Part shown: positions 34,027 through 41,089 of the stretch, one piece after another
How the letters are laid out: every line of letters starts with the position of its first letter
How positions within the stretch are numbered: the first letter of the stretch is position 1
Source of the DNA: Propionibacteriales bacterium
GTDB taxonomy: Bacteria; Actinomycetota; Actinomycetes; Propionibacteriales; Nocardioidaceae
Length of the DNA: 51,339 bases
Direction of reading: 5' to 3'
Assembly: GCA_009377795.1 (NCBI GenBank)
Contig: WHTJ01000022.1
Coordinates: 1-51,339 of the forward strand
Translations under genes and position numbers: made by a program
Notes under the pieces: model-generated
What the model was told of the DNA's origin: nothing
The model's input: only the letters and a program-made list of their open reading frames with translations
Database searches by the model: none

Positions 34027-34549
34027 GGCCACTCGGCACAGCCGACGCGACCCGCACGACATTCTGGGTGTGCCCAGGGGAGCGGGCCGCCAGCAAGTGA
34101 TCCAGGCGTTCCGCCGCAAGGCCAGGCAGGGCAGGCACCCGGACACCGGTGGAGACGCGCAGACGTTCGAGGAAATCATCCGCGCCAGGGATGAACTCCT
34201 CAACCCAGCGCGTCCGGCCACCAAGAACGTGTCCAGCCGGCGCACCGCGCCGGTGGCCACGCCGCCGAAAGCGAACCCACGTCCGGCTAGCTCTTCGCGA
34301 AACACAGCACCGCCAGCCGAGATAAGTAAGCTGGCGATAGCCACCGGGGTGGTCGCCCTACTCGGCCCAATCTCCTGGCCCGTGGCGATCGTGATCGGCC
34401 ACCTCGCCCTGCGCCACATCGGACGGACCGGAAAGGGCGGCCGCACCTTCGTCCGCGTCGCTCTGTTCTTCCTCTACCTGTTCACCATCTACGCTCTGGC
34501 GCTCACACTCTCGTTGGTCACGGCCGCCAGTGATCGCATGCCCGGCTGA
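34016..34549 (+). CDS. J-domain membrane protein coupled to qcrB
   Basis: 177 residues. Residues ~11-60 form a short J domain: DPHDILGVPRGAGRQQVIQAF, then the HPD motif in GRHPDTGGDAQTFEEI, which stimulates Hsp70/DnaK. A Pro/Ala/Ser-rich linker follows, then two hydrophobic helices (ISKLAIATGVVALLGPISWPVAIVIG and FVRVALFFLYLFTIYALALTLSLV) around HLALRHIGRTGKGG, like the DUF4190 membrane module. The ATG lies 11 bp inside the end of qcrB, so translation is coupled. A membrane-bound co-chaperone for QcrB folding is an inference from that coupling. Confidence 0.82.
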   Translation: MTVEATRHSRRDPHDILGVPRGAGRQQVIQAFRRKARQGRHPDTGGDAQTFEEIIRARDELLNPARPATKNVSSRRTAPVATPPKANPRPASSSRNTAPPAEISKLAIATGVVALLGPISWPVAIVIGHLALRHIGRTGKGGRTFVRVALFFLYLFTIYALALTLSLVTAASDRMPG

Positions 34550-34596
34550 CCGCGCGCCAGGTGGGTCCCTCGCCTGCCAAACCGATGATCGTCGGC

Positions 34597-34790
34597 TCAA
34601 CCCGAGCGTCGAGACTGGGTGGTGGTCGTCTCCAGAACCTCGGACGCAATCTCGGCGGCGGGGCGATCGTAGCGGTGCGCGAGCCGCTGGAAGAGGGTCT
34701 CGGCCCTGATCGCGTCCGCCTCGGCCTACCACTCATCCGGCCACAGGGCCAACTGTCCATACCGGTGGCAGTCAGCTCCTTCGCAACGAG
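34597..34790 (-). pseudogene. Small hypothetical gene split by an in-frame stop
   Basis: On the minus strand a plausible protein segment reads CHRYGQLALWPDEW, then TAG at 34728-34726, then AEADAIRAETLFQRLAHRYD through ETTTTQSRRSG before TGA at 34599-34597. The composition on both sides of the stop is that of a helical soluble protein, and TAG could derive from CAG. I do not recognise the family. It may also be two unrelated frames; upstream extent is unclear. Confidence 0.35.
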
Positions 34791-34929
34791 AGGAAGGTGC
34801 CCTGACGGTCCGGTCCGGGGAGGGGTTGTGCTTTACGGGAGCGCCGTTACGCGTGCGATCGTCCAGATCGGTGCACGGCCAGCAGTGTGGACGAAGGGGC
34901 CGGCACGTCCCACGTCTCATGAGCGAGGT

Positions 34930-34947
34930 GGGAGACATTTGGGAGAC
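34930..34947. repeat. GGGAGAC arm-type repeats, right end of island
   Basis: GGGAGAC at 34930-34936 and 34941-34947, separated by ATTT, about 100 bp inside the right att copy. They mirror the pair near the left att copy. At 34772-34791 a partial att sequence also appears, TCAGCTCC directly followed by TTCGCAACGAGA, suggesting an older or tandem integration. Confidence 0.6.
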
Positions 34948-35044
34948 GAGCATGCGTTGGAACACGTAGGAACGCGGCCTCCCTGAGCGGCAATCTGCAC
35001 TCAGAAAGCAGGGACAAGCCAGGTCAAAGCGTCACCACGCCACC

Positions 35045-35089
35045 TTCGCAACGAGAAGGTCACGGGTTCGAGTCCCGTCAGCTCCACCC
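35045..35089. repeat. att site, right copy (partial tRNA-Ala 3' end)
   Basis: 45 bp matching the 3' part of tRNA-Ala(CGC) at 31504-31548, with C and G at the T-stem pair that is G and C in the intact gene. There is no 5' half, so it is not a tRNA gene. It sets the island length at about 3.5 kb from repeat to repeat. Confidence 0.9.
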
Positions 35090-35276
35090 CAGGTCAGAGG
35101 GCATTTCCCGCCCTCGGAGATGGCTGTCTGACGCCGAGTACAGCAGCGGGCATCATCCGTACGCGCCGCCACGGTTTCGCAGATTCGGGTGTGACGCGGA
35201 TTTGCCGAAAGGGGCTCACGACGTCCTGCGATGTGCCAGCCTGTCTCCGACCTGGACCTGAGCTTAAGGGGAAGCA

Positions 35277-35681
35277 ATGAAGGCTCTGGATGTGGCGGTT
35301 GCGGCGGCGGTCGGCGCGGTCGCGGCTTGGGGCTTGAAGGCCGTGGCAATCGGGGTGGCTGGCGGGCTGGATGAGAGCCCGCTGGAAGCGCCCCTCTTCT
35401 TCGTGGGGTTGGTCGCCACCGTGGTTGCGTATGTCGCTGCCGGTGTCGCGGCGGTTGGGGGTCGCCCGATCTGGAAGCCAATACTCGGCGGGGTTGCTGG
35501 CATCGTCGTGGGGTTGGGTGTGCTCATGCTCATCGAGAATGGCGTTGGAAGTCTGGTGCCTGAGTCTGCTGGTTGGGTGAAGGAGGAAGCCGGACTCTGG
35601 GCCGTGAGCCTGTTGACGGCCGGGGCCCTGCTCGGGTGGCGGCGCCGCAGGCATCAGCATGTGGCTGAGGTAGTGGTCTGA
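35277..35681 (+). CDS. Small hypothetical membrane protein
   Basis: 134 residues with four hydrophobic segments: VAVAAAVGAVAAWGLKAVAIGVA, PLFFVGLVATVVAYVAAGVAAV, PILGGVAGIVVGLGVLMLIE and GLWAVSLLTAGALLGW, ending in a basic RRRRH stretch. It starts at ATG with AAGGGGAAG about 6 bp upstream. It lies just outside the right att site. I do not recognise a family; a small integral membrane protein is all that can be said. Confidence 0.7.
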   Translation: MKALDVAVAAAVGAVAAWGLKAVAIGVAGGLDESPLEAPLFFVGLVATVVAYVAAGVAAVGGRPIWKPILGGVAGIVVGLGVLMLIENGVGSLVPESAGWVKEEAGLWAVSLLTAGALLGWRRRRHQHVAEVVV

Positions 35682-35729
35682 GAACGCTCCGGGCAATCCT
35701 CGACTCGGGGGACCGACCTTTGACAGCCA

Positions 35730-35819
35730 TCAGCTGAGGCCTTCCAGGCTGTCGCCCACCTTCTTAAGGGCCTGGCGGGTCTGCTCCGAGGGAACGTCGG
35801 TGTAGACCTCCATCGCGGC
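35730..35819 (-). pseudogene. Second tyrosine integrase remnant (extreme C-terminus)
   Basis: About 29 codons reading AAMEVYTDVPSEQTRQALKK-VGDSLEG then stop. This is the end of a phage-type tyrosine recombinase, with the nucleophile Tyr in MEVYT and the usual ALKKLGDSL tail. Upstream similarity is lost through frame changes. It differs from the integrase remnant at 31726, so more than one element has used this locus. The remaining 200 bp up to the sigma-factor gene hold nothing I can name. Confidence 0.6.
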
Positions 35820-36015
35820 CCGGGGGCACATCGAGGGCCGCGAGCAGCGATCCGTCATGCTCGCGATCCACTGCCGTACGTCGCCGGCGCGCGCAGGATC
35901 AGGTGTGCTGCGATTCCCCCCGGACTTCGAGCACGGGCGCTCTCGTGCGGATGCGAGTGGCCGGGTGGGTGCCGTAACCCTGGATGGCGTTTCTGCGATT
36001 ACGTAGGTAGGGGCA

Positions 36016-36642
36016 GTGGAGCGGGCCAGAGTTGAGCGGGTGATGCGGGAACAAGGGAGTGTGACGCCCCAGGACGAGGGGCACTTCTTCGCGGCCATGC
36101 TCGCAGCCGCCCAGACCAGTTCTGGCTGGGCGTTCGAGCAGGTCTTCCGTACGTATGCGCCACGTGTGCGCGGGTATGTGCGGGCCCACGGTGCAGTCGA
36201 GCCGGATGAGTTGACCAACGACGTGTTCGTGGCGGTGTTCCGGTCGTTGCCGAAGTTCCACGGTGATGAGGCGGCGTTCCGGTCGTGGCTGTTCACCATC
36301 GCGCGAAACCGGCTGGTGGATGAGCGGAGGCGACGGGCCAGACGGGTCGAGACGGTGCCCGAGGACATCACGGACTCCATCGAGATGTCGGGTGGTGATG
36401 TTGAGACCGAGGCCTTGGCCAACCTCGGTGGCGAGTGGGTCACCGGCCTGCTGGGGCAGCTCACACCGGATCAGCGGGACGTGCTGTTGCTGCGCATTGT
36501 CGCCGATCTGACGATCGACCAGATCGCGGAGCTGCTCGCGAAGAGCCCTGGCGCGGTCAAGGCGCTACAGCGGCGTGGTCTCGTGGCGGTGAAACGGGTT
36601 CTCGACCAGGGCGTACCCCTGGAACGCCCGGTCGACGTTTAA
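36016..36642 (+). CDS. ECF-type RNA polymerase sigma factor
   Basis: 208 residues with sigma region 2 (WAFEQVFRTYAPRVRGYV, ELTNDVFVAVFRSLPKFHG, FRSWLFTIARNRLVDERRR) and region 4 (LTPDQRDVLLLRIVADLTID, AELLAKSPGAVKALQRRGL). Regions 1 and 3 are absent, as in ECF sigma factors. It directs RNA polymerase to a small regulon, probably its own promoter and that of the next gene. GTG 36016 is the longest start; ATG 36043 is possible. The following gene, 9 bp away, looks like its membrane-bound partner. Confidence 0.88.
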   Translation: MERARVERVMREQGSVTPQDEGHFFAAMLAAAQTSSGWAFEQVFRTYAPRVRGYVRAHGAVEPDELTNDVFVAVFRSLPKFHGDEAAFRSWLFTIARNRLVDERRRRARRVETVPEDITDSIEMSGGDVETEALANLGGEWVTGLLGQLTPDQRDVLLLRIVADLTIDQIAELLAKSPGAVKALQRRGLVAVKRVLDQGVPLERPVDV

Positions 36643-36651
36643 GAGAGCGAG

Positions 36652-37428
36652 ATGGCTACTTACCGGCACTACGACGAACTCGACGGTCACCTGACCGACG
36701 AGTTGCTTGACGACCGCATAGTCGAGCAGTTGCTTGCTGGTCGGCTGAGCGGGGAGCGGCCCGACCTGCAGGAACTGTCGGTGTTCGTCACCGCGCTCCA
36801 CTCGATGCCCACGACGCTGCCGACGGTGGTGCGGCCTGAGCTGGCGGCCATCTTCGAGACCGGACTGGCCCCAGGCAACGGCGAACTCTCGCCTGTGGTC
36901 GCCGACCAGCCGATACGACAGACCCCGAGGAGTCGCAGAATGCTCAAAGCGCTGAGCGCGTTCGTCGCCACCCTGGCCGGAAAGGCCGTCCTGGGAACGG
37001 CGACTGTCGCCGTCGGCGTGGGCGGCGCCCACGCCGCGGGAGTGGTCGACGTACCCGGCCTACCCGATCGGGCACCCGCCACCGTGGTGGACGCCCCCGC
37101 CGACGACACGGACACCCCGGAGCAGGGCGACGATCGCTCAGGGCGGCCCGCCGACCCTGGAGTTGACGGCGGCAGCGTCTCCGAGCGCTCCACCAGCGGC
37201 GAACCGCAGGAGGATGGCAAGGCCTTCGGCACCAGCGTCGCCGAAGAGGCGACCGACGGCACCCCCGCCGAGGATGTGGCCAACCAAGGAGACGCAGCGC
37301 AGGACCAGCAACCCGACACCCCTGCCCCCGGTGCCGACATCGCAGACCAGCACAGGCCCGACACCGCAGGCGGCGCTGACGCAGCTGACGACCACCGGCC
37401 CGACGACCCCCCCGTCGGCCGGCCGTAG
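36652..37428 (+). CDS. Putative membrane partner (anti-sigma-like) of the ECF sigma factor
   Basis: 258 residues. Residues 1-95 are a helical soluble domain (LTDELLDDRIVEQLLAGRLS, DLQELSVFVTALHSMPTTLP), followed by a hydrophobic segment (LSAFVATLAGKAVLGTATVAVGVGG) and a long acidic, Pro/Asp-rich C-terminal tail (~130 residues) that would lie outside. This topology and the 9-bp gap fit sigma/anti-sigma pairs of actinomycetes, although no HxxxCxxC zinc motif is present. Anti-sigma function is inferred from position and topology only. A strong terminator follows. Confidence 0.65.
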   Translation: MATYRHYDELDGHLTDELLDDRIVEQLLAGRLSGERPDLQELSVFVTALHSMPTTLPTVVRPELAAIFETGLAPGNGELSPVVADQPIRQTPRSRRMLKALSAFVATLAGKAVLGTATVAVGVGGAHAAGVVDVPGLPDRAPATVVDAPADDTDTPEQGDDRSGRPADPGVDGGSVSERSTSGEPQEDGKAFGTSVAEEATDGTPAEDVANQGDAAQDQQPDTPAPGADIADQHRPDTAGGADAADDHRPDDPPVGRP

Positions 37429-37520
37429 CCACCCCACAGGGAGAACGAGCTTCCACCGTGCTCACTCTCCCGCCACGCGGTGCGGGCATCGACCCCGGAC
37501 GCCCGCCGACCGCGTAGCCC

Positions 37521-37566
37521 GCATCTGCGCGCCGGTTATGGCCTCCCGGCTCCGGCGCGCAGATGC
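37521..37566 (+). terminator. Hairpin terminator after the sigma/anti-sigma pair
   Basis: GCATCTGCGCGCCGG (37521-37535) pairs perfectly with the inverted copy at 37552-37566 across a 16-base loop. A 15-bp GC-rich stem without a clear U run is common for actinomycete terminators. It lies 93 bp after the anti-sigma-like gene. Confidence 0.75.
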
Positions 37567-37604
37567 GAGGCATACGAGAGAGGCGCCGCGGGAGGGTAAC
37601 CGTC

Positions 37605-37907
37605 GTGCAGGTGGAACTTCGCCGCCCCTACAAATACGAGTCGCTGCAGGTGCTGCTCACAGTCGTACTCGGGTTCGTCCATGTCGCGTTCTATGTGTTC
37701 AAGTTCTATCTGATCGTGGCTGTAGCGCCGGTCCTGACATTCTTAGGGTCTGCCATCGGCGCATTAGAGATTACGGTCAGCCGGAGCATGTCAGCCAGAT
37801 CCGCTCTAGCCGTAATAAGGGTTTGGCTGCTTGCGGTAGGTATCTGCACCATCGCTTTCAGCGCCAGCTGTCTGGCATACGTCATCATCGCGGCGCACTA
37901 CAACTGA
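37605..37907 (+). CDS. Small hypothetical membrane protein
   Basis: 100 residues with about three hydrophobic segments: LLTVVLGFVHVAFYVFKFYLIVAV, VLTFLGSAIGALEITV and AVIRVWLLAVGICTIAFSASCLAYVIIA. The GTG at 37605 is chosen because GGAGGG lies 8 bp upstream and because the earlier ATG at 37563 falls inside the terminator stem. Its codon use is less GC-biased than that of neighbours (several TTA/ATA/AGA-type codons), which suggests recent arrival. No family recognised. Confidence 0.6.
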   Translation: MQVELRRPYKYESLQVLLTVVLGFVHVAFYVFKFYLIVAVAPVLTFLGSAIGALEITVSRSMSARSALAVIRVWLLAVGICTIAFSASCLAYVIIAAHYN

Positions 37908-38124
37908 GCTCGCCAAGACACCCCGACACCGCCAGCGGACGGCATGGCGTCCGGGTCTGACTACGAGTCAACGGGTGCGCCTCATCCGGTACGTCCATAC
38001 ACGTCCATGCACATTTTCAACGCTCACAAGGAACTCTGACCACGGCAGGAGTGTCCCTGATAAGGAAGACGTCTCGATGACAACAGAATCCGACACGTTC
38101 TGCATCTACGTGTGCAGCAAGGCC

Positions 38125-38697
38125 TCATGTTGCCCCGCTCTTGGCCGGTGCGTAGCACATCAGCACTACTCCCGAGGGGAACGGCTCGGCAGAGCGGAGG
38201 TGCAACCGGGTGGGCGACTGGAACAGGGCCTTTCCCTCGCCGATGGCCGTCGGGTGCATGAGCAGGTGGTACTCGTCGATCATGTCCAGCTCCTGCAGAG
38301 CGGTGATCACTCCGAGGCTGCCGTAGATGACCAGATCCCCGTCGCCGTCGTTCTTGAGTCTCGTCACGGTGTCTGCGTCGAGGGACTCGACGCGCGAGGT
38401 GTTACTCCATCCAGCGGTCTCCCAAGATCGTGATACGACGATCTTGGGCATGTCGTCCACGCGCTGGGCGTAGGCACGGGTTTCGGGTGTCTCCGAGTCG
38501 TCCCGGGCGATCCTGGGCCAGGCGCCCGCGAAGTCCCCGTGGGTGATCCGACCAAGCAGCAACGCCTCAGCGTCGGCCACCAGAGAGGTCTCGTATTCCA
38601 TCATCCGCTCATCGGGCGCCAACCAGTCCATCTCGTCTTGCGGCCCGGCTACGTATCCGTCGAGGGTGATCCACATCGACACAACGATCCTGCGCAT
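38125..38697 (-). CDS. Dihydrofolate reductase/RibD C-terminal domain protein
   Basis: A 190-residue protein of the RibD C-terminal/DHFR-like family: RRIVVSMWITLDGYVAGPQDE at the start, DAEALLLGRITHGDFAGAWP, then MPKIVVSRS and GDGDLVIYGSLGVITALQE with the NADPH-binding glycine, ending EYHLLMHPTAIGEGKALF. Stand-alone copies are common in soil actinomycetes and are thought to be NADPH-dependent reductases of unknown substrate, not the riboflavin enzyme itself. It is divergent from the sigma-factor gene with 113 bp between. Confidence 0.9.
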   Translation of the reverse strand: MRRIVVSMWITLDGYVAGPQDEMDWLAPDERMMEYETSLVADAEALLLGRITHGDFAGAWPRIARDDSETPETRAYAQRVDDMPKIVVSRSWETAGWSNTSRVESLDADTVTRLKNDGDGDLVIYGSLGVITALQELDMIDEYHLLMHPTAIGEGKALFQSPTRLHLRSAEPFPSGVVLMCYAPAKSGAT

Positions 38698-38810
38698 GCA
38701 GTCCTCCGTTCGGCCACGTTCGCAGTCGTGGTGGGCAGCGTACGACCTGGCAACGTCAGGCGGACGGCCGGCGAGTCACCTTAGAGGGCGGGTAACGTAG
38801 TCTCCGGCCT

Positions 38811-39785
38811 GTGGAGACTGCGACCGACGAGTTCGCCGCCCGGGCCGAGGCGCACCGCGGCGAGCTGCGGGTCCACTGCTACCGCCTGACGGGGAGCTTC
38901 GACGAGGCCGAGGACCTGGTGCAGGACACCTTGCTGCGCGCCTGGCGCAGCAAGGATCAGCTCGAGGACGACGCCAGCCTGCGGGCGTGGCTCTACAAGA
39001 TCGCCACCAACACCTGCCTGGACTTCCTGCGCCGCGTCGAGCGGCGGCCGCGCACCTACGCTCCGGTGCCGGGCATCGACCACGGCGACGGGCCGTCGCC
39101 GGACTTCCTCGAGTGGTTGCAGCCGTTCCCTGACAGCCTGCTCGACCCGGTGCATCCGGAAGCGGAGACGGTGGCCCGGGAGACCGTCGAGCTGGTCTTC
39201 CTGACCGCGATCCAGCACCTCACCCCTCAGCAGCGGGCCGTGTTCGTGTTCCGCGACGTACTCGGCTGGTCGGCGGCCGACACCGCCGTCGCGATGGACA
39301 TGAGCGTCGCCTCGGTCAACAGCACCCTGCAGCGCGCCCGGCCCAGCCTGCGCCGGCACCTGCCCGAGGACCGGTCGCAGTGGCGGACCGAAGGGCCGAC
39401 CGCCGAGGAGCGCAAGGTGATCGACGCCTACCTCGCGGCCTCCCAGAGCAGCGACCTCGACGCCATCACGGACCTGCTGACCAGCGACATTGTGCTGACC
39501 ATGCCGCCGAACCCATTCTGGTTCACCTCGCGCGAGGCCATGGTCGGCTTCCTGCGACAAAGCTACGAGCCAGGCTCGCCTGCGTACTTCGGCGAGTGGA
39601 AGCATCTGCCCACGATGGCCAACCGAATGCCCGCCTTCGCGGGCTATGTACGCCGGCCCGGGACCACGATCTTCCGCGCCCAGACTCTCGACGTCCTGCG
39701 CGTGCGGGACGGCAAGATTGCCGAGATCACCACGTTCGAACCACACCTGTTGGCGGCCTTCGGGCTGCCGCTGGTGATCCGCTGA
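38811..39785 (+). CDS. ECF sigma factor with C-terminal SnoaL-like domain
   Basis: 324 residues. Region 2 is HCYRLTGSFDEAEDLVQDTL and RAWLYKIATNTCLDFLRR; region 4 is HLTPQQRAVFVFRDVLGWSA with SVASVNSTLQRARPSLRR. A SnoaL/NTF2-like domain of ~115 residues follows (VIDAYLAASQSSDLDAITDL to GKIAEITTFEPHLL). This layout is that of SigG/SigJ-like ECF factors, which lack a separate anti-sigma protein and are controlled through the C-terminal domain. The GTG start is taken. Next downstream is an SDR gene 106 bp away, a common kind of target. Confidence 0.9.
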   Translation: METATDEFAARAEAHRGELRVHCYRLTGSFDEAEDLVQDTLLRAWRSKDQLEDDASLRAWLYKIATNTCLDFLRRVERRPRTYAPVPGIDHGDGPSPDFLEWLQPFPDSLLDPVHPEAETVARETVELVFLTAIQHLTPQQRAVFVFRDVLGWSAADTAVAMDMSVASVNSTLQRARPSLRRHLPEDRSQWRTEGPTAEERKVIDAYLAASQSSDLDAITDLLTSDIVLTMPPNPFWFTSREAMVGFLRQSYEPGSPAYFGEWKHLPTMANRMPAFAGYVRRPGTTIFRAQTLDVLRVRDGKIAEITTFEPHLLAAFGLPLVIR

Positions 39786-39891
39786 TTCGATCTGAAAAAT
39801 TCCGGTCGACCCGATGAGTGGCCACGACGCCGTACGTCCTAGTGGCACATCGCGCGCACTGGGCGCGCACCGAGAGCCCTGGGAGGGCGTC

Positions 39892-40677
39892 ATGACCAGC
39901 AAGATCCTGCAGGACAAGGTGGCCGTCATCTGGGGCGGCTCCGGCTCGATCGGCACGGCGACCGCCGCGAGGTTCGTCGAGGAGGGTGCGACCGTCTACC
40001 TCGCCGGGCGCACCGAGGATTCCCTGAAGACGGCGGTCGAGAACACTGGCGCGGCCGGGTACGGCGTCGTCGACGTGCTCGACGAGGACGCGGTCACTGC
40101 GTTCGTCGGACGAACCGTCGAGGAGACCGGACACCTCGACATCAGCTTCAACGTCGCCCATCGGGGCGACGTCCAAGGCGCGCCGCTGCTGGAGATGCCG
40201 GCCGCCGACTTCGTGCGGCCGGTCGTTGACGGCGCGACCGGCTCGTTCCACACCGCTCGGGCCACGGCCCGGCATATGGTCGGCCAGGGTTCCGGGGTGA
40301 TCGTGGAGCTGAACAGCGCCTCTGGCCGCGGCAGCGGCCCGATGATGGGAGGCACCGGTGCCGCTGACGGCGCCCTAGACGCCCTGGTCCGCGACCTCGC
40401 CCAGGAGGTCGGGCCGAGCGGTGTGCGCGTGGTCGGCATCTGGACCGCTGGCCTGACCGACAGCCTGACCGCCGAAAAGCTCGGCGAGGTCCTCGGCACC
40501 GAGGTGTCGCAAGCGATGGTCGACGGCATCATCGCCAACCTGGACTCAATGCGGATGACCAAGAAGTCGCCGGTCACGACTCACATCGCGCAGACCGCAG
40601 CGTTCCTCGCCAGCGACGGTGCCGGTGCGATCACCGGCACGTGGGTCAACGCCACCAGCGGGATGTTTCCGAGCTGA
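39892..40677 (+). CDS. SDR-family protein lacking the usual catalytic pair
   Basis: A 261-residue Rossmann protein. The nucleotide loop is WGGSGSIG after DKVAVI, NVAHRGD matches the NNAG position, and ELNSASG supplies a Ser. Where the Tyr-x3-Lys catalytic pair should be, the sequence reads GTGAADGALDAL, with neither Tyr nor Lys. DLAQEVGPSGVRVVGI and the C-terminal FLASDGAGAITGTWVNATSG are otherwise typical. It may be a non-catalytic or altered SDR. ATG 39892 follows GGGAGGG at a good distance. Confidence 0.85.
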   Translation: MTSKILQDKVAVIWGGSGSIGTATAARFVEEGATVYLAGRTEDSLKTAVENTGAAGYGVVDVLDEDAVTAFVGRTVEETGHLDISFNVAHRGDVQGAPLLEMPAADFVRPVVDGATGSFHTARATARHMVGQGSGVIVELNSASGRGSGPMMGGTGAADGALDALVRDLAQEVGPSGVRVVGIWTAGLTDSLTAEKLGEVLGTEVSQAMVDGIIANLDSMRMTKKSPVTTHIAQTAAFLASDGAGAITGTWVNATSGMFPS

Positions 40678-40801
40678 GACCCAGCCGGACCGTCGTCGCA
40701 CATCAACTGGCGAGCGAGTGTCACGCGCCACCCGGCGCAGGCTCTGGTCGGCGGTTGGGTGCGGGAGTCAATGGCTGGAGTGGCGGATCGATGGGAACGC
40801 A

Positions 40802-41089
40802 TCACGAGTCCACCCTCTGGATGTCGAACAGGCGCCTCAGCAACGGTGCGGTGTCCTGCGACGCGTTGCGCAGCCGGGCAAGGATCAAGGAATCGGCGAG
40901 GTCCTCCAGGGCTGCTTCGATGACGGCCAGATCGGTCCGGCGCAAGGAGGGGACTCGGCGGGCCAGCCGCTGCAGTTCGGCGTCGATGACGGTGCGGCTG
41001 TGGCGGTGCACCTGGGCAACGAGATTTGACTTGGGACCGTCCGGGCAGGGAGCAAGATGCCGATCAGAGCACGGTGGATCAGTGGCCAT
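40802..41089 (-). CDS. Small protein resembling the GluTR C-terminal helical domain
   Basis: 95 residues. Residues ~22-90 (NLVAQVHRHSRTVIDAELQR, RRVPSLRRTDLAVIEAALED, ADSLILARLRNAS) resemble the dimerisation helices at the end of glutamyl-tRNA reductase, without the catalytic or NADPH domains. The ATG at 41089 overlaps the last codons of the multicopper oxidase gene (ATGGCCACTGA), so translation is coupled and this start is well supported. As a stand-alone protein it could be a small helical partner of the membrane oxidase. The family match is by eye and the role is unknown. Confidence 0.65.
   Translation of the reverse strand: MATDPPCSDRHLAPCPDGPKSNLVAQVHRHSRTVIDAELQRLARRVPSLRRTDLAVIEAALEDLADSLILARLRNASQDTAPLLRRLFDIQRVDS

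Noticed and set aside
34561-34986. 141-codon plus-strand frame inside the island
   Set aside because: Composition is uneven, there are no motifs, and it overlaps the arm sites and the better-looking minus-strand remnant.
35041-35089. Second tRNA-Ala gene
   Set aside because: Only the anticodon-loop-to-3'-end part is present; it is the right att copy.
38077-38320. Cys-rich small protein on the plus strand starting MTTESDTFCIYVCSKASCC
   Set aside because: It has a fair ribosome-binding site, but most of it overlaps the RibD-like gene on the other strand and no cleavage or modification genes are nearby.
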